A stretch of DNA of 64,000 nt from positions 183,519 through 247,518 of the forward strand of contig CANTFL010001191.1 of assembly GCA_947650285.1 (NCBI GenBank), in the 5' to 3' direction. The stretch is from Hyaloperonospora brassicae. Lineage: Eukaryota > Oomycota > Peronosporomycetes > Peronosporales > Peronosporaceae. The stretch's first letter is position 1, and each line of letters opens with the position of its first letter. The notes under the pieces were generated by a model. That model saw nothing but the letters and a program-made list of their open reading frames with translations, was not told the origin of the DNA and made no database searches. Positions 42,801-55,152 of the stretch are shown here, one piece after another. Position numbers and translations under genes: made by a program.

Positions 42801-45800
42801 TGCTTATTCTGTAAGCTACAACCTATACACTTCCTAAGAAGCCATTTTTAGGCTTCGCACATGCTAGAGGCAACCATGTCTTAATTTACTGAAGAACCAT
42901 CTATGCCGGTGGTCATGATCGCGAAGATCGAACCAGAAACATTTAAAACGCATCTCACAAGTACTCAATAAACTCTACTACAATTAAACGCAGCATACAA
43001 ATTTTTTAATAGACATCAAATATGTATGATCGCTGAATCGATGACAAGGTTGTATACAGGAAAGCTAAAGATCCGACCGAGCGCCGATCATCTAACCAGT
43101 ATTTAAATACGGTGCGAAGATGCCTGCACAGCGGTAAATAATATTTTTAACGCAACGATACACGTGATCGACAACACAAGGCCTTGCCAAAGAAATAAAA
43201 AAAAACCAGCCGACGGGTACACAAGGTAAACAAAAAACTATACAACAAGGTAAGGTTCGGTAACTCTGCAGTGGTTCAGCAAGTATGGGTACGTGAAATT
43301 TTTGCAGCACACTTAAGTAATTTTCTGTTTTTTTCTTTAACGCACAGCAGGTATATCTCAGGAAAGCACCAATATAACACTTTTTATGCAATTTTTTCTG
43401 GATAACTACGCCATGGCCCATAATCTTTCAGATGAGCTGGCTTTACAGGAATAGGCGATAAATGTGGCCAACAAGGGGGACATTAGCCTAATACAGGCTC
43501 CTGTCAATGTACACTTCCTGTTGTTGTCTGAGGAATTCAGGCGGTTGAGGACCTAAACCAATCGACCTCGCTTACGTTGAGTCCGAAAAACTTCTTTTTC
43601 AGGACGGACATGATTACGTATTAAAGATTAATAGAGATGAAGATGTACTATGCAGACCAATGCATTGGCTCAAATATATTCGTTGCGTAAATATCACAAT
43701 ATTTCCGTCCGTCATCTATGAAGGGCAACTGAAGTGGGCCCGACGTCGTTGAAAAAATATACCGTGTAGCACTTTTTTTAAAGCGGCAGGGGAAAAAAGG
43801 TGCGGACCGCTCTGCCGACCTACCAATGTCAACGGAATCGAAAAAAGCCTCTTGGCGAAAGTTACGATCTAAAGTCTCTTTCTTAGTTGCTGCATCCTGT
43901 GATAATTTTAAGTCTTATCAACTCGCAAATTAGGGAAGGTGATGAACACTTAATTATATCCCTTTTTTACTGTGATAAAAGCGATCAATATAGTCGACTT
44001 CGTCCGCCAAACGATCACAGGTCAAGTTTTTTTAAATGCGAAACTCATTCAACTAAGGTTAATATGTGCCTAGCAACTGGCTTACTCGCACCATTAGTGT
44101 ATGTATGCAAAATATATGCATATATAACTAGACTGGGATAAAATTTTACGTAATCGATTCCAATACATCATTCGATGTCCATTATGCCATCTTGCATGAT
44201 GAGATACAAGTCACGTATCGGCTCAAACAGCCAATCCTTATACATGCCTACTACTTAATTATCACATGACTTGCTGATACGGGTCATGGATCGTGTATAT
44301 GCCTGTACGAGGGAGTAAATCCACAATTGTGGTAAAATAGGTACACGAATGTGCGAGACCTTAGTTGAATTGACCACTTAACTGTAATTAAGCTGTCGGC
44401 AGTCTACGTCGTAATGCAAGCCGCGCCAAAAGCATACCACTCGTATAAGTCAGGTAAAGCGAAAAATGCATGCACATTGAGCAGAAACCAAAACATAATA
44501 AGCTTCAAAGAACCTGTAAGTCTACATACCCCTAAGGATTGGATTAAGAGTAATTAGAGATGGGATCACAACCATATATAGGAAACTAGGAGCTTTAAAT
44601 ACTTAAGGTCCTAAACGAATAATTTTAATGAAAAAAATAGAACTAGAAAAGTAAGTCCAGTAACCCTCGCAAATATCTTTTTAGGGAACGTAGGAGACTT
44701 CAAATAGCCTATTAGTATTAACGAATCAAGTGAAGCGCTCACACGCTCAATCAGGTACATCCTATAAACTCCCTCCGTTGCAACCCTTTTGTCCCTTTTC
44801 ACAAATAAAGCAGTAAGTAAGGTAATTTTTATAGCATGGATAGTTGATGCAGCTCAATATAATCGTAAATCACTTCCAGTTTGTAATGTCCGTCAATTTA
44901 TCCAGTAAATGGAACCAAAATAATGAGTTTCTCGTAACCCTTTTTGTATAGGTTTTTGCACGGACGCTGATTGCGGAGCATAGAGGTCACCAATTGCCAC
45001 ACTTAACATTTCTACTTAAATCCCAGAAGAATCCTAAAACCTCTATCGACTTTCAGAAAGTTCAATCGCCTGTGAAATATAGCAATAGACACCTGAACGA
45101 GACGCCTGTTTAGGCCAATTTTATGCAAATTTGCCTTTATAACTTTGGGTTCCTTCTTAATTGATTTTAGTTGCACGTATAATTTTACAGTATACATTTT
45201 TGCCTGCTTGACAGTAGTGCTGCATCGTCGAAGATGAGCATCAAAACTAAACCTTGTTTAAAGAACCTCACAGACTTCGAACGCACGGGTAATAAATACA
45301 CTTCTTTCGTCTGCTAATGTAAACATGAAGGAAAGCCGAAATGATGTTAAGGCTGTGGCGTTAACACATGCGTTGCCTCCCTGAGCTTGTGAGACATGGC
45401 ACGTTCTTTCTTTAGCAAATTAAGGGTTACGTTTCATCTTTCATCTCCGTTTATAAATCAATCTTGACAAAACGGACAAAAATTGTGACACAAAAATCGC
45501 TCGAGTTAAGACAAAGGCTTTGAAACGATGGATGTAATTTAAATACGATAATGGTATGCTGTCAAAAAAAAATGAAGGTTGATTTGGCGAGAACTACACA
45601 GTACATGATGTAACCGAATCTACGCTTCTAATGCTGACGCCCGGTTTGTACTTGGTCTTTGAGGTATTTTGAGAACGCCAATTTCGTACAGCTTATCGAC
45701 AAAAGAGACGAAATCGATGATAAACATTTAAAAAATGTTAAAGTATAATATTACAAATTTGTGTAAGGCAAAAATATTATCATAACATTCGGTCAAAATT

Positions 45801-46900
45801 AAAGAAATCGGTGCCATCATTTTTTGCATAAAGACAAACTTTTTCGACACAAAATAGAGTGGAAGACCGTACAGAAGATCTGTGTCATGTTTAAGTGATT
45901 ACTGCCTCGTCATAAGTAATAATTGTATTGAAAAACTTTGACGATATCATTCTTCAAGACTGTATGATATATTCAACCTCGGACTTGGGCTTGAATATTC
46001 ATATTTAAGAAGTCACAGAATCATGGCGTATAGTAAATGCAATCAGCAGATTTTGCAACAGTTATCGGCTCAGACGTCGATTGATGGAATGTCATCAAGC
46101 ATATCGTACGATCCAATGGATCGGATGAAGAGCTTCTATAATAAAGAAATGCGTGGAGGGAACGTCCCGTAAATACATTAATCTAGTACCAAAGGCATGT
46201 TATAAAATAGTTTGCTATGTTATAGGGGATGAGTAAATTTTCTATCACGTTCGACAGATATATAGAAAATTTTCTAAGATCGGTGCGCAAATTCGCACGA
46301 TGTTTAATGACGAGAGGTTCGTTTACTGCTATTAAGTGAAAAAAATAAAAGTGATGACCACCTACTTCACTTTCCGAATATCTACGACATCAAGCGTAAT
46401 CATTAGTTGTAAGAATGAATTCAATATGGGTAGATTCACAGCTAGCGCAATGTCACTTTCAAGTTACTGATATGTGAAATCGGTGTCGAACTCGATTCAG
46501 GCAATTAGTTAAGAGCCACTTCCAGTCGATATCTTAAGAGTAGGATGTTTGTTGAAAGCGGCATGCTTTCACATGTACTCGGTTCATTCCGACGCACTTA
46601 ATATATTTCTTTCTTGTTTTGTTGAGAAATAAACAAAAGTGGTCTAAGAGTTGATGATCAGCTCATCTATGTACTTTCAAGCTAAAAATGATACAGTCGC
46701 ATGTGTTGAAGGCTATAGAATTCGACAGAACAATTCATATGGTGTTTAGCTTCATTGCTTTGGCGATCGGATATGCGAATATGCAATATTGCACTGATGA
46801 AGGATAGAGCGTCGATTGCCATTCGTTCCATCGGCTAATCATAGCTAAATGAAATATATAGTGCATGGTTATAAATCGCTTTGCTATGAAGTACATACCA
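36813..46900. other. AT-rich gene desert
   Basis: More than 10 kb in which I see no gene, RNA or clear mobile-element domain. Frames are short and full of Ile, Tyr, Lys and Asn, as expected by chance in AT-rich DNA. A G homopolymer (12 bases, about 38,045-38,056) is present. Probably very old transposon sequence. Confidence 0.5.
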
Positions 46901-47059
46901 ATTCAAATTCGCCTCCATCTCCACCAAACCAAACCGTGCTTCATCTATACAAACATTGCCACCACTCATGCCCGTAATAGGTAAACATCTCTCACATAAA
47001 TTGACGAAGTGGATATCGCCCTTCGGTGAGTGACGTGGCTCATTGACTTACAAAGGCAC

Positions 47060-49530
47060 ACGACTGAACTTCGTCGCTGATGCTTTACCACGCCAGTCTG
47101 ATGTCGAGCCAGCTGATATTATCGAAATTAGGAGAATTCCACGGTTGAGTGGTCAAGTACCGAAATTTTGTAATCGATACAGATGAACGAATTTAAATAA
47201 AGCAGACGCACAATATTTAAGACCGGGCGTCTAACACTCTTTTTTCTAATGTATCCCGATAATTTTTAACGTTTTCAACGACCAATCGTTTGTCAAAGAA
47301 CGATACAAAACATCCATGGTATGCTAAAATTTACAGCAGCCACAAAAATGCTAATTTTTGTTCGTTGGAAATTTAGTATGAAATGGTGATTATTCAGTAG
47401 TGACATGATGCACGATCGGGTAGACACCGTGTGATAAAATAGTGATATCTAAAGAAAAATGTGACTTACTGACCGCGCTAATACGATTTTATCAATTACA
47501 ATTCTGATCGTCGGCTAATTCTAGCGTAGCGCCTCTCTGGTGCCCTATTTAAGCCTATACTGGTCTCCAAAGTGTGCAATGAGTGCAATAATACGGTCAT
47601 GATCGTTTAAATTTGAAAATATTAGCACGATTTTGCATCTAGCTGCTGTGATGGATTTCATGTCAGCCAAGGCTGACTCTGTATCTACAACATTGACATT
47701 GATCACCATGATGGTAACCTTGTATTTTTTATAAAAGAACCTCGCTGTTTGCGGCCAATTTTATAATATGTATTTCTTTCTCTGCAAAGACGGTGATATA
47801 TGTATTATAATTACAAAAATCATGAGACCAGACATTATTGACACCTATTTTGCTCAGAGAGAGATTACTCGATATATGTCCACTCATTCTCAAGACGGGT
47901 GTATACTTTTCATAGGTCGATTATACTATCAAAAATTATTTGCATATATCATCTACGCGTACAACACTCTTTAGGAATGGTCTACGCCACCGAATATATA
48001 GTAATTTATCAACTGTGGCTAAGAGGAAAAACGTTTGCTTGAGCAACAATAATCACTCGTGCTCATCCATTATCGAGAAATTTGTCAAATTGCAAGACGC
48101 CGACGTCATTTACGTCGACGTCGGTGAAGGAGACATATATAGCAATAGATTGACTGAAGTATTAACGCCGACGATGTAAATAATGATATTGATGATGATG
48201 ATGATGCCGATATCCAAAGAAACGTGTATGACATTTCATTGAGAATTAATATGAACCATGAAAATATGCAAAATTATTTACTAAGTAATAATTAGGCGAA
48301 TATAAAATAAAATCGAGTCATTTATGACAAATGATTCTAATGAAGAAGTAGCGATAGTGTCGTGCTACAAAACGGCTAGAAAATAACATTCCTGACAAGG
48401 CATGGAAATTCTTAGTTATAGTGCATGTCCAGGTTTCGTTTTGCAACTTCACCGATTTGACTACATTTTGCGACATTTTGACAGATGCTACTGAGCGAAA
48501 ATACTGCCACACGGTGTCAGAATGTGTCTTGACAAATATAGACTAAGAGAAAAGGATGCCACATAGGGTATTCAACTGTCTTGACAATATATTTGAGACG
48601 GAGAGGTGAGATCGCCACATGCGACTCGACATTGTCAAGTTGTAGTGCCGACAAGAATTTTTGATGTCGGGCTAACGAATAACGTTGAATTTCTGCTGAT
48701 CTGTACAATGATTCATATACACGTTCTGCAAAAGTGCAAAACAGATACAAAATTCGGACAGATACACTGATAAATAGGTGTACCGACCGACTAGGCGCGC
48801 TGGTAAAAAGTGAAGAGCAAATGTTCCCAATCCAAACGTTTGCGATATAGCCTTACTGGCTACAGTAAAATTACCACGTCATGAACAATTGGTGCATTCA
48901 TTAGCAAAATAATGCTTTACTTCATCGATGTTGTGACTTGTTCCAACAAGGCAAAGCTATCCGATCGATACCACATAAGACACGAACGCATCCTATGTTC
49001 ACTTTAGGTGACTTTGTGTATCGTCATAACGAGAACAATTTAGAAGATCAAGATATGTATCGAATCAATGAAATGATAATAGATTCTTTTTCGAGCTCTA
49101 TGCGTTCTTATTGTTTGCTCGAAAGAAGGATCCCATTTGATTGAAAAATCCTTACGAGTTGCTGCAAACTAGTCCGAAATATATAATGTGTTAGGATATA
49201 TTTGAACGTGCTAAGTAAACTTATCCCAATACTTATTTGACTCGTCGAGGTTCGTCCGCTCAGTGTTGGTCAAAAATTGCTGCCTATCCTCCTCGTACTT
49301 TTGATCTCGCGCATTCTAATTGCGCGACCCTTGAAGTGGAATAAGATGTCCGTCGTATTACGTCGCTTAGATCACCCGCCACCATCACCACATGTAGTGG
49401 TTATGCGCGGGGTCATATCATACTAGTGGAGCTAATCTTAGTTCACCGCGATGTGAAGGAAAAATGATAAAATCTACATCGTCGGATGGTATGTAAATTC
49501 GCCTGATTTGGACAGTCAGAAGTCTCTATC
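47060..49530 (+). pseudogene. Decayed chromodomain gypsy pol (RNase H to chromodomain)
   Basis: Fragments occur in the same order as in the intact element's pol: RNase H tail LNFVADALPRQSDVEPA (about 47,065-47,115); integrase C-terminal part NGLRHRIYSNL (about 47,970-48,005); an acidic linker with DADV and a run of Asp codons (about 48,090-48,215); a GPF-like module RTHPMFTLGDFVYRH (about 48,978-49,025), comparable to RTHPTFYVGRL in the intact copy; and a chromodomain core YIVGWYVNSPDLDS (about 49,475-49,516). All need frame changes and stops are frequent. A strong inverted repeat survives at 48,100-48,107/48,117-48,124. This is an old relative of the 11-19 kb element. Confidence 0.65.
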
Positions 49531-49558
49531 TCTGCTAGTAATATATTTTCTCGGTCTC

Positions 49559-49825
49559 TTAATAGATTGGTGAGGGTACTGGATTTACCGATAGGCTATT
49601 GGAGGGGTATGTCCGAAACGTTTGTAACCAAATTGCGAAGTATAAACTATTTTTAGGGCTCAATAGAGTTGTGTTAATAACCGTTCGATGATAACGGAGG
49701 TTGGCCTCTCTACACGTGCAAGCAGATTTTTTAATATGCTTATACATTAATGCCATCATGAGAGATAGAGCCTGTGTGGTGTAGTCGATCTCACAAAATC
49801 GCTTGAGTAAGTGTCGATTTTTCAC
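49559..49825 (-). pseudogene. Probable remnant of the antisense accessory ORF in the decayed copy
   Basis: An 88-codon frame on the strand opposite the chromodomain relic. Residues CREANLRYHRTV align with CVDNSQRAHRDV of the intact antisense protein (about 281-292). A Leu-Ser-Pro follows in both, and AIWLQTF matches AIANLQSV (about 311-318). Distance from the chromodomain Tyr to the aligned Cys is 239 bp here and 270 bp in the intact element; to the AI..LQ block it is 161 versus 180 bp. Strand and order agree. Each similarity is short; the collinearity is what makes the call plausible. Confidence 0.5.
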
Positions 49826-49979
49826 TTGCCCAGACTTGCCGACTCACGAAGGGGGTACTCCGATCCGTGCCTTTCTGTATAACCTTGTGCTCACCTTGTG
49901 TACCCGTCGGTTGGGCTGGCTTGAGCCTTCGTGATGGCCTTGGGAGATGTCGATCTCGCTGAGGGTTTGGGATTGAGCG

Positions 49980-51525
49980 TTCGCTTCCGGTGCGGAAATC
50001 TTCACACCACAAACAGGGGTTCTGCGATCTTGATCTTGAGTCGCTGCGATCTCTATTTGGAGATGTCGCGATCTCGATCTTGAATCACACCGATCTCGAT
50101 TTGTCTTCGGGATCGGGGTCTTTGCTGTGCGGATATCTTTAATTAGCAAATAATAGTCTTGCGTCGATCTTGACTTGGGATCGGTCCGATCTGGTCTTGG
50201 GATCGGCCGATCTTGCTGGAAGTGCGCAATTTGAACAGATCGGTCCTTGGTTTCGCCAAAATGAAACACGCCGATCTGTCGAGTAGATCGCTTCGATCTT
50301 GCTCTGTCTTGTTTTGAACGCCTTGTACAGGTCTTCTGACCACGTGAGTCGTCTCGCGATCATGTGTCCAAAATTATTTTCTTTGTGTTGTTTTTTGCTA
50401 CTACCCTAGCAGTTGAGTTGAGTGTGAGTACTTGATCGATCCGGGCCAGATACCCGAGATCGCTCTTCTCGATCTTGGCCTACAATCCAAGATCGTTCTT
50501 CTGTGTCTTTGTAACACGCGTGCTTTGACCCGCCGGGGAAGCTAAATCAATCTTGCCCGGAGAAGAGGGGAGGAGAACGTGCGTCGTGAGCAGAAGAAGT
50601 AGAGTTCTAGTCTGTTTATCAACCAACCAAATTACTAGCCGACCTATCTTTAAGCCTGTTCCAAACTGTAGGTCGCTCTCCAGACCGATATCAACTTTAA
50701 GCTTGACCGCTCCCTTAAACACGTGTCGAAATTTCGTGATCTGTACCCCAAAAATAGCGCCAATACTCCCGATATCGTACCTAGACACCAAACGAGACCA
50801 ATTCCAAATACGGTACCAAATACCCAATTTTGGTACCGAAAAGTCCAAAATAGTATGTAAAATGTGGAATGTGTCATAATCCATTTTGCGACGTCAATTC
50901 GACCGGCTTCAACTTGCTCTTTCGGTCTGAACTTTTAAGACATCCCTCATGGACCTTTCACAAGCATGTATATCACAATACAATAGTTCCATCATCGATA
51001 TATCCATAATTAGCAGGAAAACATGGCCGATCTGATGCCCAATTTGAGATCGTTGAGGATCGACACCGTGCGATCCGGTCATATGTGTTCTTCCGTCCAT
51101 TGAGCGTACTACGATACCATGTTCAAGTGTTTATCTGCTCAATAGGACCGTCCATAGGTCTCACAACGGCCCCACGAACTCCCACAAACATCCACAATTC
51201 CAGATCGGGCCATAATTAACCTAAATCAGTACTCCATCTGAGACCGGTAAAGAGTGTCACCGATCTGCAGATGTTACACCTTCGTCACAGAGTCATATCA
51301 CATCACCTGGTACCAGATCTTCGTCCCAGATCGCTCCATGGAAATCGTTCTATTTGTCGTCTTGACCCAGATCGCTTCATGGAAATCTTCTATTTATCGT
51401 CTAGTCCCAGATCGCTCCGTCTCAGGTCGATCCATATCCATCAGTCTGGGAACAGTTGGACCAGATCGCCGATCCCTGTTGAGATCGTTTTCCACCTCCT
51501 TATTGGATCGCCAGGTCCCATGACC
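49980..51525. repeat. GATC-rich degenerate repeat block
   Basis: The GATC tetramer occurs dozens of times (GATCTTG, CGATCT, GATCGG variants), mostly in 49,995-50,330, 50,430-50,500, 51,020-51,085 and 51,270-51,490. A tandem repeat with period about 40 bp is clear at 51,325-51,427 (CCCAGATCGCTYC...). An inverted GGTACC...GGTACC pair lies near 50,812/50,839. Open frames here are products of the repeat and are not called as genes. Confidence 0.7.
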
Positions 51526-51639
51526 TCATTTTTTTTACCAGTAAGTGACACCTAAACTGGGTAGCCACCGATCCACGTCCCATCATTTAATTAGTGACTT
51601 TACCACATCTGCCTGTCTCTCTTAATAACCAAAAAATAA

Positions 51640-51886
51640 TGGAATGAGCACCTCAAGATACATTGTGAGGGCAGAAAAAATAGCGTTTGTAAGCGAGACC
51701 AGAAGGAAAAGCGAGCCTTTATTCGATGTAAACTATATCTGGCACCCATTATCGATCGAATATTTTATCATTCGTAGCCGTTATATTAATAAAGTTATAG
51801 TGGGTCTGGAAGGGTTCACTAATTTGTTTGAGAAAGGACCCATTGTCTATAAGCGGCGCCAAGAGAGAATGAAAACCTTCATGTGA
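51640..51886 (+). pseudogene. Possible second antisense-ORF remnant
   Basis: It contains PLFD (DNA TTTATTCGATGTAA versus CTTATTCGATGCAA in the intact ORF), then FIIRSRYINK (compare FLRHRWYNSN) and GFTNLFEKG...K....F (compare AFVQIVKNF...KKLEATRLRF), in the same order as residues about 173-249 of the antisense protein. A minus-strand RNase H-like remnant (FSTFVVVDTSG) lies rightward at 52,346-52,633, which fits the element layout. The similarity is weak and gapped; chance is possible. Confidence 0.3.
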
Positions 51887-52345
51887 ATTGTTATCTGAAA
51901 TCGCACTGTCTCCAAGGTGAATAACCCTTAGTGTGGTTCTGAGATGCATCGAATTCTCTGTGTATGCATATACTTCAACCGGTAATATTACTAATGAGGG
52001 ACGATATTCGAATCATCATGAGCGATGGGCCTTAAATATCAGTCTGTCTTATCTTGCATGGTGCCAAAATATATGCATACACCACCAACGCCATATTTAC
52101 GTCAGTCAGCTTTCTTCGGTTTTTTCGCACAAAGTCACCGAAATTATCACGATGACTGATACAATAGTGAAGAAAATTCAGCTTGCTTTTAGGCGATGCC
52201 GGTAGGATTCATTTGCTTGACGAGTCACAGAATTTGTCAATGATTCGAACTTCTCGTGGCGCACATGCGCTGTATCCTGACAATTCGGACTTGACCTTAG
52301 CATCTTAGGCTTCGTATAACGCGATTTTTCAGTGAGCTGGGCAGG

Positions 52346-52633
52346 TTAATAAATGGATCGGGGGTCCGAATTCTTCGAGCTACAAACACTATCTCGGAAT
52401 CTTATCGAGACATTGTACAGCAAAATCCAGCAGTCTGTGCGGGTTAAAATGCTGCGCGTAGATGTATTACCGCTTGTATCTACAACAACAAACGTTGAAA
52501 ACTGATCAATAGCATGATCAGGCAATAAAACTCTCGCTGCTGTGTCTTGTTTAATTTTATGGTCAGTTGCACGCAATGGGGCGTACGCGTACACGGCATG
52601 CTTTGAGACACTACGCATAAATATCCATACCAT
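52346..52633 (-). pseudogene. Possible RNase H fragment of a gypsy element
   Basis: The frame has DQFSTFVVVDTSGNTSTRSIL, resembling the DQxxxFHVVCDASDFAIG start of retroelement RNase H. No further catalytic motifs can be followed. Weak evidence. Confidence 0.3.
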
Positions 52634-52699
52634 GCGCGTGAAAGTCTTAATGCGCAGATAAAAAACAATAGGTACTGCATTCGCTAGAGATATTCATCA

Positions 52700-54397
52700 G
52701 TGGTCCTTCAGTCATGAATATATCGCAAATTAACTTGTAAGTGACTTAGGGCTTAGGGGAGACGTGATGTAACGAAGGAAGTATGTTACATGTCAAATGC
52801 ATAATTTGTGCCAATGTACAAAACCATATAACCATTTATAATATTACCATTTCAAGTTAAATGTGCAGGAACATAACAAAAGAAGTGGTATTCGGCAGTG
52901 TTTTACGATAGTTTGATTAATGTCATGGCAATATTCAATTATCACACATTGCTGCTAGGCCCGCGCAATGGGTTTTGGGTGACATTCTGCAGGGAAACAT
53001 ATATACTGTCGATGTGTAAGTTGGATAAAGAGCTATAATAAATAAGCAACAATATAATTAGATAGACATTTAAAGTTTAGTACCTCCTGATTAAAAGTTG
53101 CTTTGATTTTTTCTACCTTCTGCACGTGCGGTGTACGCATAGTTTTGGTACAACCCTCCTTCTTCTGTATCGATACGAAGGTTTTCAATTCTTTGGTACG
53201 AATTGTGCTTGCCACAGCATGGGCCAATGTTTACAACCGGATGCATTAAATGCGCCTGCATCTTTCATCAACTTCCACCTTTTCACATGCTTTTTGAAAA
53301 AATCCTGGTAATCATTGATACTGACGATCCGAATGTACATGGACACAGAAAAACGAAAAAAACGAATAGCTTTTCTTGGCATGAGTGAAGTCTACAGTAT
53401 GCCATTCATTTAATGATGTATAGTAATACAGAGTACAACATTTTGAAACCTTTCAATGTTTACGCTATTGCAATATGTTACATCTATCACATATTCGCAA
53501 AAATCAGGTACAGTGTCATGCACGAACCTATCTTAAGGGCTCATCGAAGTCAGAGTGACGGGGCTAAGGGAGATGTACGACTTGTGATATCAACCCAGTT
53601 AAAGTTTTCTTGCAAATTGTGCATCTTAGAGCATCAGTTATGTTTTTGCTATATTACATTAGGTAGAGCCTAGGCATTGACGGTGTAGAGGCAGAAAACC
53701 CCTACCATTGCACTTATACTAAAAATGATTCTATATATATGCATCAATTATCGATTTCTTCGCACACCATTACAAGCAATCAAGCAGAAGACGTGGTTCC
53801 CGAGTCATATCCTACGACGTGCGGAGCAAATTACTCCACTTATCTACGATGTTGTAGGCAGCGAGACATTACTACGTTAGCATCGTAAACGGAGCCCTTT
53901 TAAGTTCGTAGAAACTTTGACTTCTCTACCATAATCAAATAGAGCCTTCATCGGTGGAATCTTCTATGATGAAAAATGACTATTTCATTTTATCATTACC
54001 TTGGAGAATACAGAAATGACGAAATATTCTGTACAAACCACCCTGGTGCAAAAAAAGAGTGGACAATCTATGGGAACCAACAAGAGATATAAATAATTAA
54101 AACATGCCCCTTAAAACGGGCACGTAACTTCAGATCTGCTACACCACGATGTCCAAATACACATTGATGCTAGATCATGTAGCCGATTCCTTGACCAAGT
54201 AGCGATAAAAACTACCGCCTACGCAGCATAGTACCACCAGATTATCCATCTTTCGATTGAACGCGGCCATAGGATTCATTTTTGCATGAAATTTCGTGAA
54301 TGCATGGAATGTACCTTTTTAAAATCGATTTTAAAGTAAAGAACAATTTTTGGGTCTTGAATTCTGACTAATGTTTTGGCGATAAAACAAGTATAAA
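52700..54397. other. AT-rich region without recognised features
   Basis: I see nothing identifiable beyond short chance frames. Confidence 0.5.
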
Positions 54398-55152
54398 AAC
54401 GGTAACCACCCCTCCCAGGTCTTCATTAACCAACCCCCACCCCTACATATTACCGCAATTTACTCGATTTACGCCTTCTCATTGGTAGGATCGAGAATAT
54501 TACCGGTCTTAGAAGTAATTTACGATCTCATTTACAAATGATAACATGCTAATCCGAACAATCAATGCAATGTCTTTAAGTCGGCGACGTGTGGTAATTT
54601 GTTATTCAGCTACTTCATTTGACCGAGGAATAGCTCGGTCAAATGAGACTTTTATACGGGCGATTCTGGAATAGGATAAGCTTGTAGCAATGATCTGCAT
54701 GGGCACTGTGACAAAGGCATCCAACAACACTATATTCGAAATTGACTCAAAGCCAAGCGCAGAGGTCTATCATGAGGTACATCAATCGTCGCAATACCTG
54801 TTCAATTGACTAACCAGACTAACGTGTAATTTGATGATGGTAATGACCCGGTGTAGTGTCTGAAAAGAGCCATACTGATCTATTCTCAATAGGGTTTCCT
54901 CGAATAATCAGTCTGCACCCGCTGGGCACATCAATTTGCTTCGTTCCGGTTCAAATGGAGATCAACCGCAGTATTGACGCCCACTACCCCTCGTCGTTGT
55001 GCACAATGCATTCAAGTGACTGGTCCAAGCCGATCAACATGACAGCAGTGGTCACCGGCATTACCGAGGATGACTCAGTGAGGGTTACAATCAAAACATA
55101 TAAAGTATGCAAATCACTATAAATACATAGGGGTGGGCGGTGGTTAACAAAA
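54398..55152. mobile_element. Short element with inverted G-rich termini
   Basis: The left arm (54,398-54,465) is the reverse complement of the G-rich motif at the left end of the window (GCGGTAATATGTAGGGGTGGGG...GGTTAATG). The right arm (55,105-55,152) is a shorter direct form (ATACATAGGGGTGGGCGGTGGTTAAC). The arms thus face each other about 0.7 kb apart. A perfect 12-bp hairpin lies inside (54,616-54,627/54,634-54,645). An 88-codon frame (54,856-55,122) between the arms is unassigned. It could be a MITE-like non-autonomous DNA transposon; no target duplication was established. Confidence 0.5.

Noticed and set aside
49844..50269. 141-codon minus-strand frame
   Set aside because: Asp/Arg/Ser-rich because of the GATC repeats; artefact of the repeat block.
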